Of a stretch of DNA of 64,000 bases, positions 60,387 to 64,000 are shown piece by piece (position 1 is the first letter of the stretch; every line of letters starts with the position of its first letter). The stretch is from Micromonospora_E sp048060115 (GTDB lineage: Bacteria > Actinomycetota > Actinomycetes > Mycobacteriales > Micromonosporaceae). A program made the translations under genes and the position numbers. The notes beneath the pieces were generated by a model. It ran no database searches, was not told where the DNA came from, and was given only the letters and a program-made list of their open reading frames with translations. Location: NCBI RefSeq assembly GCF_048060115.1, contig NZ_JBHMIM010000027.1, positions 1 through 64,000 on the forward strand, given 5' to 3'.

Positions 60387-61892
60387 ATGGAGTCCGACAC
60401 TCTCTTCTCCTACCCCGCGTCCGGCCGGCTGCACGACACGCAGCCGGCCGGACGCGGCGTGGCGGCGGGTCGCGGACTCGGCGACGCCGGGACGGCTGGC
60501 GACGCGGGGTCGCCGCTGCCGGTACGGATGCGTCCGGCGAGCATCGACGAGCTGGTCGGCCAGGAGCATCTACTCGCTCCCGGGGCGCCGTTGCGGCAGC
60601 TGGTGAGCGGTACCGCACCGATGTCGGTGATCCTGTGGGGGCCACCCGGTTGTGGCAAGACCACTGTCGCTCACCTGGTGGCCCGGGCCACCGACCGCCG
60701 GTTCGTGGCGATGTCGGCGCTGTCGGCCGGCGTCAAGGATGTCCGCGCGGTGATCGACGAAGCCCGTCGGCAACGGCGTACCGGCGGGTTGCCGACCGTG
60801 CTGTTCATCGACGAGGTGCACCGCTTCAGCAAGACGCAGCAGGATTCGCTGCTGGCGGCAGTCGAGGATCGGACAGTGACGCTGCTGGCGGCGACCACCG
60901 AGAATCCCCACTTTTCGGTCATCTCGCCGTTACTGTCGCGATGTGTCCTGCTCACCCTGCGACCACTCACCGAGGACGCGGTCCGTGACCTGCTCCGGCG
61001 CGCGGTGACCGACGAGCGCGGGCTCGGTAGCTCGCTCCGGCTGGCACCATCGGCAGAGGATCACCTCGTCCGGCTCGCCGGCGGCGACGTACGTAAGGCA
61101 CTCACAGCGTTGGAGGCCGCCGCCGCCGCGGCGGCCGCCCTGTCCGCCGACGAGATCGACCTGGGCATCGCCGAACAGGCGATCGACGTCGCGGCCGTCC
61201 GCTACGACCGTGACGGAGACGTCCACTACGACGTCACCAGCGCCTTCATCAAGAGCATGCGCGGCTCCGACGTCGACGCCGCCCTGCACTGGCTGGCCCG
61301 GATGCTGGTCGCTGGCGAGGACGCCCGGTTCATCGCCCGGCGGATGGTGATCTTCGCGAGCGAGGATGTGGGGATGGCCGATCCGACCGCACTGTCGGTG
61401 GCGACCGCCGCCGCGCACGCGGTGGAGTACGTCGGCCTGCCCGAGGTGCAGCTGAACCTCGCCCAGGCGGTGATCCACCTGGCCAGCGCCCCGAAGTCGA
61501 ACTCCACCACCACCGCGCTCGCGGCGGCCGTCGCGGACGTACGCGCCGGCAAGGGCGGTGGCGTGCCGGCCCATCTGCGCGACGGCCACTACTCCGGTGC
61601 GCAGCGACTCGGCCACGGGCAGGGCTACCGTTACCCCCACGACGACCAGCGCGGCGTGGTGACCCAGCAGTACCCACCGGACGAACTCGCCGGTGTTGAC
61701 TACTACCGTCCAACCGAGCATGGTGCGGAGCGCGCGGTTGCCGCGCGGATGCCGGTGCTACGGCGGATCGTGCGCGGCGGCTCGGGCACCACGGCCGAGG
61801 CCGGTCGCACGGCCGAGACTGGTCCGTTGCCCGGAACCGCCGCGGCGTCCGACGACAGCGGCAGCGTGACTGCCGGGGAGGTACAGCAGTGA
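60387..61892 (+). CDS. rarA: Replication-associated recombination ATPase RarA
   Basis: RarA (MgsA) is a clamp-loader-like AAA+ ATPase that acts at stalled replication forks. The 501-residue protein has MRPASIDELVGQEHLLAPGAPL, Walker A GPPGCGKTTVAHL, Walker B VLFIDEVHRFSKTQQDSLL, sensor 1 LLAATTENPHFSV, and the C-terminal oligomer domain with KSMRGSDVDAALHWLARML and GYRYPHDDQRGVVTQQYPP. The last about 35 residues are a Thr/Ala-rich tail. ATG 60387 is chosen over the upstream start. It overlaps the next gene by four bases. Confidence 0.95.
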   Translation: MESDTLFSYPASGRLHDTQPAGRGVAAGRGLGDAGTAGDAGSPLPVRMRPASIDELVGQEHLLAPGAPLRQLVSGTAPMSVILWGPPGCGKTTVAHLVARATDRRFVAMSALSAGVKDVRAVIDEARRQRRTGGLPTVLFIDEVHRFSKTQQDSLLAAVEDRTVTLLAATTENPHFSVISPLLSRCVLLTLRPLTEDAVRDLLRRAVTDERGLGSSLRLAPSAEDHLVRLAGGDVRKALTALEAAAAAAAALSADEIDLGIAEQAIDVAAVRYDRDGDVHYDVTSAFIKSMRGSDVDAALHWLARMLVAGEDARFIARRMVIFASEDVGMADPTALSVATAAAHAVEYVGLPEVQLNLAQAVIHLASAPKSNSTTTALAAAVADVRAGKGGGVPAHLRDGHYSGAQRLGHGQGYRYPHDDQRGVVTQQYPPDELAGVDYYRPTEHGAERAVAARMPVLRRIVRGGSGTTAEAGRTAETGPLPGTAAASDDSGSVTAGEVQQ

Positions 61893-64000
61893 GAGCGCGC
61901 GGATCCGAGCGCCCGGAAAGCCCCGACGAGCGTCGCGACAGCCAGGCCGAGGGCAAGGCCAAGGGGCGCCGGTGGGGCAGGACAGCGCCGGTCGAGGAAG
62001 AAGTCAGCGGCGAAGAGACCGGCTGGCTCGACGACCTGCGTACCGCCAAGGAACAGCGGGTCGACATCGGACCCGGCGGGGTCGGCGGCGAGGCACCACC
62101 AGCGGGCCGGATGCCCCCACCCGGTCGGGGTGAGCCGGCGCCCGGCCTGGGCCGGCCCGCACCCTCGGATCCGAGCGAGCCGTCGGGCCGATCCGGTGGT
62201 GCCGCGTCGGGGGCCGCGGTACGTCCACCGACCGCCCAGCCACGCCCCGCCGCCGTGCCGGACCAGCCACGGCAGCCTGGCCCACGCGCCACACCGAACC
62301 ACACCGGGCAGCCGGATCCGCGTGCGGGTCGGGCGCCGAACGGCCCGGTGACCGGCGAGCAGTCACAACATGGACCTGACCGGTACGACCGGCCGCCTCG
62401 CCAGGCCGGCTCGGCAAGCTCGGTGGTGCCACTGTCGGGCAACGCTCCGCCGCTGCCATCGTCCGGCCCGGCCCGGCCACCGGCACCGACCTCCGCCGCT
62501 GGCCGTTCCGGCCCCGGGCAGGCAACGGGCCCGGTTGCCGGTCGTTTCGGACCGGAGACCGCACCCGCTCCGATGGCTGGACCTGCTGGCCGGCCGGGCC
62601 CGGTGTCGCGCAACGGTACGGGACACGGCGACCCGGATCGTGACCCGTCCGGCCCACCGACCAGGTCCGCCGGTGGCCGTCGTCGTGCGCCCGATCCCGA
62701 GGAGTCGACGTCCGACTGGCCGCAGCGTCCGGCCGCGTTCGGCCGGGGTCCGGCCGCCGAGCCGCCGCGCGGCCCGGCCCCCCGTCCGTTGGGTCCCGAC
62801 GTGTCCCGTCCACTCGGTCACGAGGTGCCTCGCCCGGTGGTAGGTCCGGCCTCGCGTGCGGAAACGGGTGCACCGCGCCCGGCGGGTCGGCACGCCTCGG
62901 GACCCGTGGACGGCCCGGCCGGTCCGACTCACGGTGAGCGGCCTGGGCCCGACCAGTCCTACGACCGTGGCGGCCCGTCCGGCGCGGCCCGTCCCGCGCA
63001 GCGGTCCGTACCCGACGCCGGACCGCGCCCCCGGGTCGGCCCCGGTCCGATGCCTGGACCAGGCTCGCCGGTCGGTCCGGTCTCACCAGCCGGCGGCCGT
63101 CCGGTCTCGCCTGCTGCCGGCGGTCCCACGCCAGCGGCTGGACCGGTGTCACCGGCTGGCGGTGCTCCCGGTCACGGTCGACCGGTTCATGGCCCGGCCC
63201 GCGCCGCGATGGCCGCCCCGGTGGTGCCCGGACCGGGTGGCGCGCTGCCGCCGACCCGCGATCCTCGGCGCGGCCCGGCAGCGGATCCGTCCGGTCGTCC
63301 GGGGGCCCGTCCGGCCGGTCCGCCGCCGGCTGGCCTGGCCGGTCCACCCGGGACCAGCCAGCCGCCGCCGGGGCCAGGCCGGGCCACGGTGCCGGCCGGC
63401 CCAGGGCCGGCCGCTGCCGTCGCGGCAGTACGGGCTCGGTCGGGCGCGCCAGTCGGCCCCCCTGTCGGTACCGGTCGAGAGCCTGCACCGGGCCAGCCAC
63501 CCTCGCGGAGCCAGCCGGGCCCCCACCCGACCGGGCCGCTGCCGCCGGGGCGGGCCGCCGCCGGTCTGGCACCCGGCCGTCCGGCTGTAGACGGCCCGCC
63601 CCGGCCGGTATCCGGTGGTGCCGGCGGCAACGGTCCGGTGGCCCGGGCAGCCGCGGCGGCACCTGTGCGGCCCATCGGCCCCTACCCGGCCCCTGGCCCG
63701 GCTGGTCCGCATCCGATTCCTGGATCAGCTGCCCCGCATTCGACACCTGGATCCGCCGGTCCGCATCCGGGCGGCGGCCTCGGCCGAGCGCCGGCCGGTG
63801 GTGAGCCTGGCCGTGGACCGGCCCGCCCGGCGCGGGCCGGCGTGGCGGTGGACGATCGTATCGACGTGGCTCCCCGCAGCCCGGCCGCACCCCGGATGCC
63901 CGGCGGTGACGGACGGGCGGTGGCGGTGGCGGTGGCCCAGCCCCGGCCCCCGGCTGCCCCGGCCGCCGACGACCCGAGCGGTGGCGACTCCGACCCGGTG
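61889..64000 (+). CDS. Long Pro/Gly/Ala/Arg-rich protein, 5' part
   Basis: The frame is open from GTG 61889 to the window edge, 704 codons without a stop, so the gene is truncated only by the window. The first about 70 residues are charged (EEEVSGEETGWLDDLRTAKEQRVDIG), the rest is a low-complexity Pro/Gly/Ala/Arg field with motifs such as GPAGPHPIPGSA and PGPVSPAGG repeating loosely. No domain, signal peptide or membrane segment is visible in the part seen. It overlaps the rarA stop by four bases. A folded C-terminal domain may lie beyond. The opposite strand also holds a long open frame, which I take to be a composition artefact. Confidence 0.7.
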   Translation, partial: MRARGSERPESPDERRDSQAEGKAKGRRWGRTAPVEEEVSGEETGWLDDLRTAKEQRVDIGPGGVGGEAPPAGRMPPPGRGEPAPGLGRPAPSDPSEPSGRSGGAASGAAVRPPTAQPRPAAVPDQPRQPGPRATPNHTGQPDPRAGRAPNGPVTGEQSQHGPDRYDRPPRQAGSASSVVPLSGNAPPLPSSGPARPPAPTSAAGRSGPGQATGPVAGRFGPETAPAPMAGPAGRPGPVSRNGTGHGDPDRDPSGPPTRSAGGRRRAPDPEESTSDWPQRPAAFGRGPAAEPPRGPAPRPLGPDVSRPLGHEVPRPVVGPASRAETGAPRPAGRHASGPVDGPAGPTHGERPGPDQSYDRGGPSGAARPAQRSVPDAGPRPRVGPGPMPGPGSPVGPVSPAGGRPVSPAAGGPTPAAGPVSPAGGAPGHGRPVHGPARAAMAAPVVPGPGGALPPTRDPRRGPAADPSGRPGARPAGPPPAGLAGPPGTSQPPPGPGRATVPAGPGPAAAVAAVRARSGAPVGPPVGTGREPAPGQPPSRSQPGPHPTGPLPPGRAAAGLAPGRPAVDGPPRPVSGGAGGNGPVARAAAAAPVRPIGPYPAPGPAGPHPIPGSAAPHSTPGSAGPHPGGGLGRAPAGGEPGRGPARPARAGVAVDDRIDVAPRSPAAPRMPGGDGRAVAVAVAQPRPPAAPAADDPSGGDSDPV

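Noticed and set aside
62004..63890. A 628-residue minus-strand open frame opposite the Pro/Gly-rich gene
   Set aside because: It is Arg/Pro/Gly-rich without domains. The plus-strand frame overlaps rarA in a normal coupled way and is favoured, though the composition makes either choice imperfect.

Overview
The window is a very GC-rich chromosomal segment of a filamentous-type actinobacterium. The order ruvC-ruvA-ruvB-yajC-secD-secF-apt-relA, the XRE/DUF397 regulator pairs, the GTG/TTG starts, the GlnR-like boxes and a relic of a mycothiol-type maleylpyruvate isomerase all point to Actinomycetota. I infer Micromonosporaceae (Micromonospora or a close relative) from gene order and protein style, not from a database search. 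No rRNA, tRNA, CRISPR array or intact insertion sequence was seen.

Layout. 1-3.9 kb is accessory DNA: a decayed DUF397 copy, an XRE-DUF397 pair, two small coupled genes, a 2H-phosphoesterase-like gene and a patch of gene remnants. 3.9-19.4 kb is core: a lipoprotein, Holliday-junction genes ruvCAB, the yajC-secD-secF export accessory genes, apt, the (p)ppGpp enzyme relA, two membrane-anchored cyclophilins (the second lacking catalytic residues), a glyoxalase II-like hydrolase, hisS and an acyl-ACP desaturase. 19.5-24.4 kb is the urea importer urtABCDE. 24.4-27.2 kb holds an MFS exporter, a thioesterase, an HxlR regulator with a clear operator, and a VOC protein. 27.2-31.3 kb is a guanidine operon: a guanidine-I riboswitch, a guanidine hydrolase and an ABC importer. 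31.3-33.4 kb is a second XRE regulator with neighbours. 33.6-46.3 kb is an unusual biosynthesis and transport island: three methyltransferases, a dipeptide-epimerase-like enolase-superfamily enzyme, an MFS exporter, a cysteine-synthase-like PLP enzyme, an ATP-grasp ligase and a NikA/Dpp-type importer with a fused permease-ATPase. 46.5-48 kb is a TetR-SDR pair. 48.2-53 kb is the urease operon ureABCFGD. 53-58 kb has two unknown exported proteins, a Na+/H+ antiporter and aspS. 58.1-64 kb has an ArsR-like regulator with an MFS gene, a small membrane protein, rarA and the start of a very long Pro/Gly-rich gene that leaves the window.

How the parts fit. Guanidine hydrolase gives urea and ammonium, urtABCDE imports urea, and urease splits urea. 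All three modules lie within about 34 kb, and GlnR-like boxes precede urtA and ureA, so the segment looks like a nitrogen-scavenging neighbourhood. The 33.6-46.3 kb island is the best candidate for an undescribed system. Its gene set (non-proteinogenic amino acid synthesis, amide ligation, epimerisation, methylation, export, and import by a nickel/peptide-type ABC transporter) would suit a small peptide-like metal chelator or signal, but the product cannot be read from the sequence.
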